Positions 15,720-26,000 of a DNA stretch of 64,000 nucleotides are shown here, piece after piece. Position numbers and translations under genes: made by a program. Numbering within the stretch: the first letter of the stretch is position 1; each line of letters opens with the position of its first letter. The notes under the pieces were generated by a model. The model saw only the letters and a program-made list of their open reading frames with translations, searched no databases and was not told where the DNA came from. The stretch is from Bacteroidota bacterium (GTDB lineage Bacteria; Bacteroidota; Bacteroidia; Chitinophagales; Chitinophagaceae): NCBI GenBank assembly GCA_029560415.1, contig JAKQKY010000393.1, positions 1 to 64,000 on the forward strand. The letters run 5' to 3'.

Positions 15720-16004
15720 ATGAATTTCTTTCACCTGCTTTTGATATTTGATGCAATCGCTTCACTGGTTGTTCTATACTTCTTTTTTGTAGGACTCAAT
15801 GATGGGAGTGTATCTTCACGCAATATGGGATTGTGGCTGGCAATTATCGGCGTTATATGTATAGTATTGGGTGGTAGTTATTGGCTGAATTTGCACAATT
15901 ATCATTTATCTGCCAGGTTACTGTTAGGGGTACTCGCCATTCCGGCATTCCTATACCTTATTTTTATCCTTGTTTCCCTTACCAACAAGGGCAGGTGGAA
16001 TTGA
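15720..16004 (+). CDS. Small membrane protein, third gene of the orphan operon
   Basis: 94 aa with three hydrophobic segments (about 4-24, 38-55, 66-86) and little else. It starts 10 bases after the previous stop and ends 58 bases before a convergent peptidase gene. No family recognised; the linkage suggests it works with the two soluble proteins upstream. Confidence 0.55.
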   Translation: MNFFHLLLIFDAIASLVVLYFFFVGLNDGSVSSRNMGLWLAIIGVICIVLGGSYWLNLHNYHLSARLLLGVLAIPAFLYLIFILVSLTNKGRWN

Positions 16005-16062
16005 TTACTGAAATTTATTACCGGTTGTTCGATATTAATTTACATTATAGGCGCAAAGCTGA

Positions 16063-17424
16063 TTATTTTCCGGAAATGTATGCATCATATCCGCTTTTTT
16101 CAAGGAATTTTTTAGGGTCATTCATTTCTATGATATCAATGATAGCCTGTTTTTTATCTGCTTGCTTTTGATAGTATTCTTTGGCAATCCGGTAACCAAC
16201 ATAATAACCCATGTCAGCAGGTTTATCTTTTGCTGTGCTGTAATTATATAACCAGTTGGTTATCGATTTACTGCATAATTCTGTTTTAAATGTTTTCCAT
16301 AAGTCTTTTTCATGTGCATCGCCATAAGATGCAGCAACTTTGTTGATCTGGTTGCCTGCAACAAGTTCGCCAATGAAATCGCAGAAGCCTTCCTGCATGC
16401 AGGCATAGAGCAAATCGCATTTTTCAGCACCTGGTGCCAGGTTATTCTTTTGCTGCGTATGTACGCACTCGTGAGCCACTATGTTTTTTATTTTCTGTAC
16501 AATATCTGTTTCGCCGGCCAAAACCCTGCCCATGGCATCTCCGTTGAATTCGGAGAGATCGTTTGCAGCTGTAGATGTTGTGATCTCTGTACCAATGAGA
16601 ACGAATTTATCTGAAGTAGTTCCGCCAGTGCGTATTGTGCCGATGGCAAAACAAACTTTAAAGGGTTTAAAATTCGGGTATAATGATTTGAAATTTTTGA
16701 ATACTTCTTCAATCAATGGTTCAGCCTTTTTTACTTCATAGGTATTCTTTCTGATGGATTGATAGAATTTCGGAAATTTGCCGATCTTCCTTACATATTC
16801 TTCTGCGGTAAAATTCCTGGCCATGATAAAATCCTTCAGCCCGCTGGTAGCCTTGTAAATATAACGTTCCTGGAAAGATGCAACACTGTCTTCAAAACTT
16901 TTACAGTTTACCAGGTGGTCGTATGCATCCCAAAAATGATCAATGTCGAGGGTCTGCACATTTTTTTTATTCTCTGTTTCGAGTTCCATGGCGATCTTTT
17001 CCTTTTCCAATATCTTTTCCGGGCTTAGCTTTTTTATAGCAAGGGTATATTTTCCTTTTGCAGCGTTGCCCGAATCATCGAGTGGGAAAATGGATAGCTT
17101 GAATGCGCCGTTAATGGAAGGAGAGTAGTCAAAATTTTCGGGCCCGTTATTGCCATTGGGGGAATCCTGGTCAAGGATTTTCTTTCCGGTTGGATCTGAA
17201 AGTCTTACCAGGATATCAATACCATATTGGGTAATATAAAATTCATATTGCCCATTGGCTTCAAGGTTCACCGTAAATTGATGAACAGAATCTTTCGTGA
17301 GTTCAAAGATTGCTTTTTTGGTATTGGGTAACCAAACGCCTTTAAATGCACCAGGTGCATTTTCTTTTACCTGTGCCGAAGCGGAGGATATGATAAACAG
17401 CAATCCTATAATTAATCTTCTCAT
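16063..17424 (-). CDS. Secreted zinc metalloprotease-like protein (HExxH) with N-terminal PPC-like domain
   Basis: 453 aa. The signal peptide is about residues 1-18 (RLIIGLLFIISSASA). Residues 25-130 are beta-rich with the DSVHQFTVNLEANGQYEF / DPTGKKI pattern of pre-peptidase C-terminal (PPC) domains. A gluzincin-type active site HECVHTQQ is near residue 312, with a downstream EGFCDFIGE glutamate about 30 residues later, as in DUF2268-type peptidases. It acts outside the cytoplasm; substrate unknown. It is convergent with the orphan operon. A weak 21-bp direct repeat (17543-17571) lies 119 bp upstream. Confidence 0.75.
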   Translation of the reverse strand: MRRLIIGLLFIISSASAQVKENAPGAFKGVWLPNTKKAIFELTKDSVHQFTVNLEANGQYEFYITQYGIDILVRLSDPTGKKILDQDSPNGNNGPENFDYSPSINGAFKLSIFPLDDSGNAAKGKYTLAIKKLSPEKILEKEKIAMELETENKKNVQTLDIDHFWDAYDHLVNCKSFEDSVASFQERYIYKATSGLKDFIMARNFTAEEYVRKIGKFPKFYQSIRKNTYEVKKAEPLIEEVFKNFKSLYPNFKPFKVCFAIGTIRTGGTTSDKFVLIGTEITTSTAANDLSEFNGDAMGRVLAGETDIVQKIKNIVAHECVHTQQKNNLAPGAEKCDLLYACMQEGFCDFIGELVAGNQINKVAASYGDAHEKDLWKTFKTELCSKSITNWLYNYSTAKDKPADMGYYVGYRIAKEYYQKQADKKQAIIDIIEMNDPKKFLEKSGYDAYISGK

Positions 17425-17542
17425 ATATCGGTATCATTTATTTGGTAATAGATCTGACACTTCAGCAAGGTTTTTTCCCTGATGAAGATTATTTCGAATA
17501 CAAATATGAAATATCCAGGAATTATTTTCTACAAAATTCCGG

Positions 17543-17571
17543 ATAAAATGTAAGGAAGGATGTATGAATTG
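17543..17571 (-). promoter_or_regulatory. Weak LytTR-like direct repeat upstream of the secreted peptidase
   Basis: ATAAAATG (6 of 8) and ATGAATTG (exact), 21 bp apart, same orientation relative to the gene as in the other sites. Further from the start codon (119 bp) than the rest. Confidence 0.3.
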
Positions 17572-17581
17572 AGGGAGTTGT

Positions 17582-18121
17582 TTATTTTTTAGAATCCTGC
17601 AGGAATGCCAGGATCGCTTCAATGGTATTATTTACTGTTCGGGCAGCAGCAGGTTCAGTGATCTCTCCCTGTACATTCATTTTTGCACGGATGAACGGGA
17701 TAAGGTGAACGGCGCCGGGAATCATATTGGCAGAAATAGCCACAAGAGTATGTTGCAGGGCCGCATGGGCTATTTCACCCATACTGGATGCAGTGATGAG
17801 CGCAACTGGTTTGCCTGTAAATTCGCCTGAAGATACGGTCCAGTCAAGTGCATTTTTTAAAGCACCGGGTATACCAAAAGCATATTCCGGGCTACAGATC
17901 AATACTACATCTGCGGCAGCAATGCTTTTCCTCCAGGATATAACAGTATCGGGTACCTCCTCACTGTCGTTAAAGGGCGGTATCTTATCTATCGCATTAT
18001 AAATAAAGTATTGAATATAGTCCGGCATCCGTTTACCAATTACCTGTAAGATTTTTGAATTAGATGAAGTAGGACGGAGGCTGCCAGATATGGCCAATAT
18101 GGTAAATGGATCTTCGTGCAT
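17582..18121 (-). CDS. NADPH-dependent FMN reductase (flavodoxin-like fold)
   Basis: 179 aa. The start ILAISGSLRPTSSNSK is the phosphate-binding loop for FMN and SPEYAFGIPGALKNALDW near residue 80 is the flavin-ring segment. Both are standard for the YieF/chromate-reductase branch. Expected role: reduces FMN or quinones with NAD(P)H in the cytoplasm; the physiological substrate is unknown. A strong hairpin just upstream (18151-18181) ends the preceding glycosyltransferase transcript, so it should have its own promoter. Confidence 0.85.
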   Translation of the reverse strand: MHEDPFTILAISGSLRPTSSNSKILQVIGKRMPDYIQYFIYNAIDKIPPFNDSEEVPDTVISWRKSIAAADVVLICSPEYAFGIPGALKNALDWTVSSGEFTGKPVALITASSMGEIAHAALQHTLVAISANMIPGAVHLIPFIRAKMNVQGEITEPAAARTVNNTIEAILAFLQDSKK

Positions 18122-18150
18122 GATACTTTCAGCAATAAATATACATTAAT

Positions 18151-18181
18151 AAAGATCCCCGTGGATACAAAGGGGATCTTT
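18151..18181 (-). terminator. Hairpin terminator after the GT1 glycosyltransferase gene
   Basis: AAAGATCCCC and GGGGATCTTT, a perfect 10-bp stem with an 11-base loop, 23 bases past the stop of the 18204-19589 gene. A short T/A-rich run follows on the minus strand. Confidence 0.75.
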
Positions 18182-18203
18182 ATAGCCTGTAGTCAACATG
18201 CCA

Positions 18204-19589
18204 TCAGTTTTCAATGAGCCGTCTTTCCTGTAAAGGCTTCCGGGCCTGTTTATTTTTCAGGATACGCTCAATATAGTATTGACAAAGAATGGTTGGGTCG
18301 TACTGGCCGAATTCATTTGCCAGGGCATCAACATTTCTTTTATATTGATTGTTCGCAAGTACTTCGTCTACGGCAGCTTTAAGCTGCAAAGGGGTTGGCG
18401 TTTCCGTTTTAAGGTTTATGCCAAGGTTGAAGTAGCCAATCCTTGCATTGATCTCATTTTTTCCTTCATGTTCCCCTGCAACAATCAGTGGCAACCTGTT
18501 CTGTATACCAAGCATCACACCGCCATATCCACCATTGGTGATGTAGGCATCCGCATATGGCATAACATCTTCAAAGCGGATAAAATCTTCAATGATGATA
18601 TTTTTTTGCGGATATTTTGCTTTAAGTTCCTGCGTTTGTGCACCACCGGTAGTTACAATCAATAGTGCATCAGTGTCTTTAAACGCTTCCAATGCAGGCT
18701 GTAATAATTTTGAAACATTTTTTTCCACGGTTCCCTGCGTAACCAGCAGTACTTTATCATATTCATGCAGCCTCTTGTCGAACCAGGATGCTACCTGTCC
18801 GGGAGAATGGTAAGGTAATAAGGGACCAATATACCTGATGTTGCGGCCAAGGTCTGATCGCTTATATTCAAACCCCGGGGTGCCGCTTTGAAGCAATAAG
18901 GCTGATTTTTTGATCAACAGATCAAACAGGTTCATGTTGTTTGTTTCGATGCCCTCCTTTGCCAGTACCAGTTTCATTTCCTTATTGGCCTGCCTGAATA
19001 AAAGATGATCGGCCAACAGGTGAAGGAATGAATGTTTTATTTTCCCGAAAATACCTTTAGCGGGAGTGAGGGCCAGTCCATTGGGAGCGAGGTCTTTCGA
19101 TTTTTCTGTTAATGGAAATACACCGATTGAAACGACAGGGATGTTCATTTTTTCGCTGATGAAGGGAATGGCAGTGAATGCACAATCTGCTATAACCATG
19201 TCGAATCGAAAGGTTTTATAAATGTCCTGGATATCTGCAAAATATTCCGGGCCCCTTTTTATAAAAAAATTAATGATGTCGAAATTGAGTTTTTTGACCG
19301 GGTTCTTAATAGCATCCCGTTCAGGGAAGGCCTGGTTTACATTATCTGCGGTTAATTCCATTGCCTTGTGAAAGGGATAGTGGGGTATTTGTAGTTTGTT
19401 TAGTTTGCCTGCATAGTTAACGGAAACATACCAGCGAACATCATAACCATTCGATTGAAGTTGTTTGGCGATTCCGGTTAAAGGATTGAAATGGCCATCG
19501 GCAGGTACACAGGCCATCAGCACACGTTTGCCGGGAGGCATATTGGATTTCAGATAATTCAGATCCAGGTTGATAGATTTGTTTTGCAT
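18204..19589 (-). CDS. GT1 (UGT/MGT-like) glycosyltransferase
   Basis: 461 aa, GT-B fold. N-terminal ACVPADGHFNPLTGIAKQL carries the acceptor-site His-Asp motif region. The C-terminal part has VTQGTVEKN near residue 290 and the nucleotide-sugar motif around DAYITNGGYGGVMLGIQNRLP near 352, as in macrolide and flavonoid glycosyltransferases. Likely glycosylates a small hydrophobic compound. It stands alone between terminators and is divergent from the first propeller sensor gene, with 317 bases between. Confidence 0.85.
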   Translation of the reverse strand: MQNKSINLDLNYLKSNMPPGKRVLMACVPADGHFNPLTGIAKQLQSNGYDVRWYVSVNYAGKLNKLQIPHYPFHKAMELTADNVNQAFPERDAIKNPVKKLNFDIINFFIKRGPEYFADIQDIYKTFRFDMVIADCAFTAIPFISEKMNIPVVSIGVFPLTEKSKDLAPNGLALTPAKGIFGKIKHSFLHLLADHLLFRQANKEMKLVLAKEGIETNNMNLFDLLIKKSALLLQSGTPGFEYKRSDLGRNIRYIGPLLPYHSPGQVASWFDKRLHEYDKVLLVTQGTVEKNVSKLLQPALEAFKDTDALLIVTTGGAQTQELKAKYPQKNIIIEDFIRFEDVMPYADAYITNGGYGGVMLGIQNRLPLIVAGEHEGKNEINARIGYFNLGINLKTETPTPLQLKAAVDEVLANNQYKRNVDALANEFGQYDPTILCQYYIERILKNKQARKPLQERRLIEN

Positions 19590-19906
19590 GGTATACTTTT
19601 TAATGTTGATTATTTACTAATGGCTATCGACGTCTTTTTTATTGATTGAAAGGATGATGTAAAATTCTACGTTACCGCTATTATAATCAATACCAAGCTG
19701 CATGAGTAACGGAAACGGGCGCATGAAATGTTTTCTTTTGTGGATGAGTTGATAATAACCATTTCTGAATTAAAGCATGCCGTTTACCCGTGCAATTCAT
19801 GCAGCCTTTTATTCAATTCATGTAGCAGTTCAACAGTTCATCCCTGCTTATTACCACTATTTCGGCTGGTTGAGTATATTTGAGAAGCCAAAACCATTAC
19901 ATCTAA
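19590..19906. other. Divergent intergenic region between the GT1 gene and the first propeller gene
   Basis: 317 bases with no supported gene. It contains the 21-bp spaced CAATTCAT pair at 19793-19821. The track ORF 19777..20046 overlaps the real start of the propeller gene in another frame and is a shadow. Confidence 0.6.
19793..19821 (+). promoter_or_regulatory. LytTR-like direct repeat upstream of the first propeller sensor
   Basis: CAATTCAT at 19793-19800 and 19814-19821, both exact, 21 bp apart. It ends 86 bp before the ATG at 19907. The octamer and spacing equal those in front of the LytS operon (29901-29929). Confidence 0.6.
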
Positions 19907-22900
19907 ATGCGTCTTATTCTATTTCTATCAGGGATGTTCTTATGCATTTGTGGTTACCCTCAATCGCAGGAGAAATTTCTTTTCAATCATATAGGAACTG
20001 CAATAGGCTTGGTAACGGAAGAAACGATGGGTGTCGCCCAGGATAAACAAGGCTTTTTATGGATTGCCACACTCGATGGGCTTCAACGTTACGATGGGCG
20101 CCGGTTTCTGACTTTCCGGAGCAACCCGGTTATTTCAAACAGTCTGCCCAATGATAATATTCAGAGTATTTTTTTTGACGACAGCCAGAGGCTTTGGCTC
20201 AGGTGTGGCGGAAACAAGTTGGGCATTTTCAATACCAATAGTTTTACATTTCATGAAGTACCTGTCGATCTACCGGCCAATAAACTTAATACCGCCGAAA
20301 GTCGGTTTATAAAAGACCGCCAGGGTAATCTAATCCTTGTATTGCTTGGAATTGGGATTTTTACTTATAATGAAAAAGCGGATATTTTCTCTCAAAAATT
20401 CACACCGTTAAACATTCCACCAAAGTGGAAACCTTATTCGCTTGTACAGGATCCATTAAAACTTAATTATTGGATTGGATGTGATTCCGGCCTGGTTAAA
20501 TATGATCCAGGACGAAAGCTGATGTCTACCGGTAAAAACAATGCAGATCATGATAAGATCATTGAAGCCTTTAGCCAGGTGAGCAATGCGCTGATTCCGT
20601 TTATGGATACTAAAGGCCGATTCTGGTTACATGCATGGCCTCCTAATACCGGCGTTGCATTATATTGTTATGATCCAGGTGCTGGCAATTTGATCAATTG
20701 GGAATCATCTTTCAATAAAGCATTACAGGGCCGTTATCATGAGTACGACCCATTTTTTGAATCCAGTGACGGAACAGTTTGGGCAATGGGGAACAATGTA
20801 TTTGCCAGCTTCAATGAAAGTAAAAAAATGTTAGAGCCGATCATCAGCAACCAGCCTGGAGAGTACAGGATCCGGTACGACCAGGTGCGGCAAGTATTTG
20901 AAGACAGGGAACATAACCTTTGGGTTTGTACAAACAAGGGGTTGTTTCGTTTCAACCCTTCTCAACAGTTTTGTCATCCTACTCCAAATATGCGCCCGGG
21001 AAGTGATAGTATTTATACGCCAGATGTTTCGGATGTGATTCAAACAAAGGGTGGAGAGATACTCGTGAGTACCTGGGGTAATGGTTTGTTTGCGTATGAC
21101 AACCAGTTTAATCCCATCGCATCCCTGGTTACCAGGCAGGCTCAACAGCTTAAAGAGGGACTTACCTGGTGTATGGTAGAGCGTTCGAATGGCGATATCT
21201 GGCGTGGGAACCAGGATGGTATGCTTTTTATTTATCATGCAGGTACAAAGACCTCCGAAAAGATCCAACCGCCGGAGTTTAAAAAAGAAACCATCCGGCA
21301 GATGCAGGAAGACCGGAATGGAAATCTTTGGTTTGGAACCCAAGGTGGTGAATTGGTAAAATGGGATGCAGGTAAGCAACTATTCGTTACCGTTAAAGAC
21401 ATGCATTCGGTTATTCAAAGGTTGTATATCGATCAATCGGGAATGTTATGGGTTTGTTGCCTGATCGGCGGTGTGTATGCCTTTGATGTCAATTCAAATG
21501 AAATTCGCTATCATTTTACCAATGATGGTCCGGCAACACAAAGGTTGTTCAGGACCAACGTGTATGATATCATTCAGCATAACGATTCCCTGTACCTGCT
21601 GGCCAGTGGTTGCCTGAACCTGCTAAATATTAAAACAAAGCAGATCAGCTACCTGTCTTCGGACGACGGTTATCCGGCCAATAATGTAAACAACATCATC
21701 AAAGACCGTTATGGCTATTTATGGATCACTTCCATGTCGGGACTCTGCAGTATTAATTTTGAAAAGAACATTGTCACTACATACAATGAACGCGATGGGG
21801 TTCATACGAATGGATTCAACAGTGCTTCAGCAGGTATGCTCAATGATGGCCGTATTGTAATTGGAACAGCACATGATATGCTTGTTTTTGATCCATCTTA
21901 TTTATCCAGGACAGCGGTTAGTATCACACCTCCAGATATTACCATTACGGCTTTTACGCTGATGAATAAACGCTTGAAACTGGATTCACTTTTAAAGTTG
22001 CCTGTTATTGAACTTGATTATGATAAAACATCATTGGTCATTGAAATGTCTACACTCACATACCTGAACAGTTATGGAATTTTTTATATGATGGAGGGAT
22101 TGGATAAGGAATGGAAATTATCAAGCAATTCCCAACAGGCAATTTACAATTCTCTTCCACCCGGAACCTATACTTTCAAAGCCATTTGTAAGAATGGCGA
22201 TGGGGAAGAATCTAAACTGGTTGCGATGCTTCACATAAAAGTATTTGCACCTTTCTGGAAAACCTGGTGGTTTTATTTACTGGTTATCATTATGGTTGCG
22301 GCACTTGTTTATTGGATTGATCGTGAACGAATGAAGCGAAAGGAATCGCTTCAGAAAATGAGAAGCCAGATAGCCGGTAACCTGCATGAGGAAATAAACC
22401 TGGCTTTGAACAACATCAATATATTAAGTGAAATGGCCAGGATAAAGGCTGATAAAGAGCCGGAGAAATCAAAAGAGTATATTGAACAGATCCATAGCAG
22501 GAGTCACAATATGATCATTGCAATGGATGATATGTTGTGGAGCCTCGATCCTGTAAATGATAATATGCCTAAAACGCTGGAACGTATACGCGAATTCATT
22601 GATGCTTTGAAAAACCGGCACAAGGTGCATATTGATTTATCAGTAGATCCGAAAGTTGAATCATTGCACCTGAATATGAAACGCCGGCACGAGGCTTTCC
22701 TCTTATTCAAGGATGGTATCAGAAGCATCATTCTTTCAGGAGCTACAGAATGCCTTGTACACATCAGGCTTGAAAAACATACGATCCAGTTCAATATGCA
22801 ATTTAAAAATGCAGGTTGTAATTTCAATACCCTCAAGGGCCTGCTGGGCAGGGATGAAACCGAAAGAAGGTTGGAAACAACGGGGATCACTCTTCAGTTA

Positions 22901-22951
22901 CTGGAAGAAACCGGTGAATCCATTTTATCGATCCGGGTACCTATCGAATAG
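19907..22951 (+). CDS. Propeller/Y_Y_Y membrane sensor with degenerate histidine-kinase end (copy 1)
   Basis: 1014 aa. Signal peptide at 1-18; about 700 residues of two-component propeller repeats (QGFLWIATLDGLQRYDG and later NLWVCTNKGLFRF, GYLWITSMSGLC); a Y_Y_Y domain ending in YNSLPPGTYTFKA; one membrane segment after FWKTWWFY near residue 785; then a HisKA_3-like helix pair with NLHEEINLALNNI, which keeps the His. The last 100 residues stand where HATPase_c should be, but the N-box asparagine (KDGIRSIIL) and the G-boxes are not recognisable, so ATP binding is doubtful. Periplasmic ligand unknown. It is followed by a paralogue after 62 bases; no response regulator is adjacent. Confidence 0.85.
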   Translation: MRLILFLSGMFLCICGYPQSQEKFLFNHIGTAIGLVTEETMGVAQDKQGFLWIATLDGLQRYDGRRFLTFRSNPVISNSLPNDNIQSIFFDDSQRLWLRCGGNKLGIFNTNSFTFHEVPVDLPANKLNTAESRFIKDRQGNLILVLLGIGIFTYNEKADIFSQKFTPLNIPPKWKPYSLVQDPLKLNYWIGCDSGLVKYDPGRKLMSTGKNNADHDKIIEAFSQVSNALIPFMDTKGRFWLHAWPPNTGVALYCYDPGAGNLINWESSFNKALQGRYHEYDPFFESSDGTVWAMGNNVFASFNESKKMLEPIISNQPGEYRIRYDQVRQVFEDREHNLWVCTNKGLFRFNPSQQFCHPTPNMRPGSDSIYTPDVSDVIQTKGGEILVSTWGNGLFAYDNQFNPIASLVTRQAQQLKEGLTWCMVERSNGDIWRGNQDGMLFIYHAGTKTSEKIQPPEFKKETIRQMQEDRNGNLWFGTQGGELVKWDAGKQLFVTVKDMHSVIQRLYIDQSGMLWVCCLIGGVYAFDVNSNEIRYHFTNDGPATQRLFRTNVYDIIQHNDSLYLLASGCLNLLNIKTKQISYLSSDDGYPANNVNNIIKDRYGYLWITSMSGLCSINFEKNIVTTYNERDGVHTNGFNSASAGMLNDGRIVIGTAHDMLVFDPSYLSRTAVSITPPDITITAFTLMNKRLKLDSLLKLPVIELDYDKTSLVIEMSTLTYLNSYGIFYMMEGLDKEWKLSSNSQQAIYNSLPPGTYTFKAICKNGDGEESKLVAMLHIKVFAPFWKTWWFYLLVIIMVAALVYWIDRERMKRKESLQKMRSQIAGNLHEEINLALNNINILSEMARIKADKEPEKSKEYIEQIHSRSHNMIIAMDDMLWSLDPVNDNMPKTLERIREFIDALKNRHKVHIDLSVDPKVESLHLNMKRRHEAFLLFKDGIRSIILSGATECLVHIRLEKHTIQFNMQFKNAGCNFNTLKGLLGRDETERRLETTGITLQLLEETGESILSIRVPIE

Positions 22952-23013
22952 CTTTTTAAGATTATCAGCGTGATGAAATAATAACCTTTCAACATTACTA
23001 ATAGTGAATTTCA

Positions 23014-26000
23014 TTGTTTAAAAGGATATACATATTATACATAAGCCTTGTTTTATTCCATGGTCAGATTATTGCTCAGCCTGAGAAGGTATATTCTTTC
23101 AAACATATAGATATCAGCAATGGTCTCGCATCGTATAACAGCAATGGTTGTGTGCAGGATAGCCTGGGTTATTTGTGGGTAGCCACTATCAACGGTTTAC
23201 AAAGATATGATGGATACCGGTTCACCACTTACAGGCATATTGATGGCGATTCGAATTCGCTAAGCAATAATTTTGTTACCCAGCTAATGATCGATAGCCG
23301 GCAAAACCTGTGGGTTACACTTGCCGACGGTAACATTGGTATATTCGATACAAAGCGTTTTAAGTTCCACAAAGCTAAACTGCTTCCCCGTAATGCCGCA
23401 GCTCACAAAATGAACAGGCGTATCATGGAAGACAGTCATGGAAATGTGATCTGCATTTTCGCCGGGTTGGAAGCGATTACTTTTCACCGTGAGCGAAATG
23501 AATTTTCTCCTCTTTATAATGTATTCCGTCTACCTGATAAATGGAATGTGGTGAGCATTGCAGAAGATAAGAAAGATAATAAATACTGGATCGCTACAGA
23601 TTCCGGTATGGTCATTTACAATTCTGTTTCTAAAAAGCTGAGTTATCGCGGTCATAATACGGAGCAGGAACCATTCGTTGAACTCCTGGGAGGCATTACC
23701 CATATTTCGGTATATGGGATTGATCGTAAACGACGAGTCTGGTTTTTTAGCTGGCCACCTGCCGGGGCAAGCAGGATTTACTGTTATAACCTGCAACAGA
23801 ACAGGGAGGTGCTGCATGCATATGCGCTGGACGCACGGATATCCACAGGATATATTGAACCGAGGAATATGATTGAACAGAAAGATGGAACTATTTGGAT
23901 TTATGGCCTCAATGTATTTGCCAGGTTTTCCGAACCTGAGAAAACCTTTTACCCGGTGCATAACGGTTATGTTAACATGCAGAGCATTGCATACGAAAAT
24001 ATAAATTTGTATGAAGACAGGGAACAGAATATCTGGGTGAGTACAAACAATAACGGGTTATATGTTTTTAACCCGGCCCGCCAGTTTTTTAACAGCATCA
24101 GGCATGTGAACAGGAAGACTGGTAAGAAAGCAGTAGGAGGGATGATGAGTTTTCTTGAATGTAATGATGGAAGCATTCTTGCAGGAGCCTGGAATGATGG
24201 ATTGTTCAGGTATGATTCGCAATTCAATAATATCCCGCTGGCTATTTCCGGGATTGATACGATGAAGGAACTATCGGTATGGGATATGTGTAAATCCAAT
24301 GATGGGCATACCACTTGGATAACAGGCCAGCCTAGTTTCGTTTGGTTATACGACCAACAATCCGGTATTGTTAAAAAGTATAATCCAACTGTATTTGAAA
24401 ACCGCACCATTAGACAGGTTGCAGAAGATAAGCAAGGGAATGCCTGGTTTGGTATGCATGGATCCGGGGTTGTAAAATGGTCGAAGCAAAAAGCTTCCGA
24501 TCGTTTTGAAGATGGGTTTTATAAGATCAGTGGAATTCCAAAGACACTCATCATACATATTGACGTAGACAGTAAAGGATATGTTTGGATCTGTACGGCA
24601 ACCCATGGCGTGTATAAGATAAACCCGGTTAACGATAGTATCATTGAACATATTACAGATAAAGGAACCGGGCAGAAAAGATTAATGACCAACAGCGTGG
24701 CGGTAGCTTTTGAATATGATGACAGCACCATGATCTTTATCAGCGGTGGCCTGAATATTTACCATCTTAACAGCAATACCATAGAATTCATGGGCGCATC
24801 ACACGGACTTCCATCGGAGATGGCAGTTGCAATGCAGAAAGACAGGAAAGGACATCTTTGGGTATCATTTGTTGATGGGATTTCCAGGATCAACCTGCAG
24901 ATGAAAACCTGCATTAATTACAACCGCAATGATGGGATATCCAATGATAATTTTGATGTTTCCGCTACAGCACAATTAAAAGATGGCAGAATCCTGTTTG
25001 GCAGTTCTGATGATTTTGTGGTATTTGATCCTGCAGATCTGAAGCGGTCTGAAATTCCTGTAAAGGCGATGATAACGGACTTCAGGATCAGGAATAAATC
25101 AATATCAGTAGATTCACTTTTTGGTCTTTCCCGCATTGAATTATCAGCCGACCAAAATAATATTGTAATTAATTTCTCAACCCTTACGTTCAGAACCAAA
25201 TTTCCCATCAGTTATAAACTGGAAGGGCTTGATACCGAATGGATCCGGGCGGGGGAATCAAGGCAGGCTGTGTACAATTATCTCCCGGCAGGTACTTATA
25301 CTTTTCAATTAAAAACAGAAAATGATGAAGGTGAATCTGCCGACAAAATAACCAGCATCATCATTGTAGTTAAACCACCTTTCTGGAAGACGTGGTGGTT
25401 TATTTGCCTGGTATTTTTGCTTGCCGGTAGCCTCATTTACTGGATTGATAAATTGCAGGTTAAGCGGAAAGAGGCTATCCTTCAAATGCGCAGTGACATT
25501 GCGGGTAACCTCCATGAAGAGGTGAATAAGGCATTGGGTAACATCAATATTTTGAGTGAAATGGCAAAGATCAAGGCAGATACTGAACCTGGTAAGTCTA
25601 AAGAATACATCGAACAGATCCATAGCCGGAGCCAGAATATGATGATCGCGATGGATGACATGCTGTGGAGCCTGGATCCGGAGAATGACAATATGCAAAG
25701 GAATATTGAACGAATGCAGGAATACATGGACGCCCTGCAACAAAGATATGCAGTTCGTCTATCGCTAACCGTTGATGAAGAAATTCCCGCATTGGAATTG
25801 AATATGAAAACCAGGCATGAATCATTTTTAATGATTAAGGAGTTAATGGTTGCCATGGTGCAGGCCGGGGCCACCGAATGTAAGATACTGGTGAGCCTTG
25901 AGAAATCGAATCTTCAGTTTGTAATGCAATTTGAAAATGCCGGTTCGGAACTGGGTTCTCCTACTAAATTGTTAGAGAGAACGGATATGAAGAAGAGCCT

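Noticed and set aside
17434-17622. 62-aa ORF between the FMN reductase and peptidase
   Set aside because: Overlaps the reductase end in another frame, with no signal or motif.
19777-20046. 89-aa ORF upstream of the propeller gene
   Set aside because: Overlaps the real N-terminus in another frame and covers the promoter repeat.
20737-25874. Several antisense ORFs inside the two propeller genes
   Set aside because: Shadows of long coding regions; no recognisable motif.
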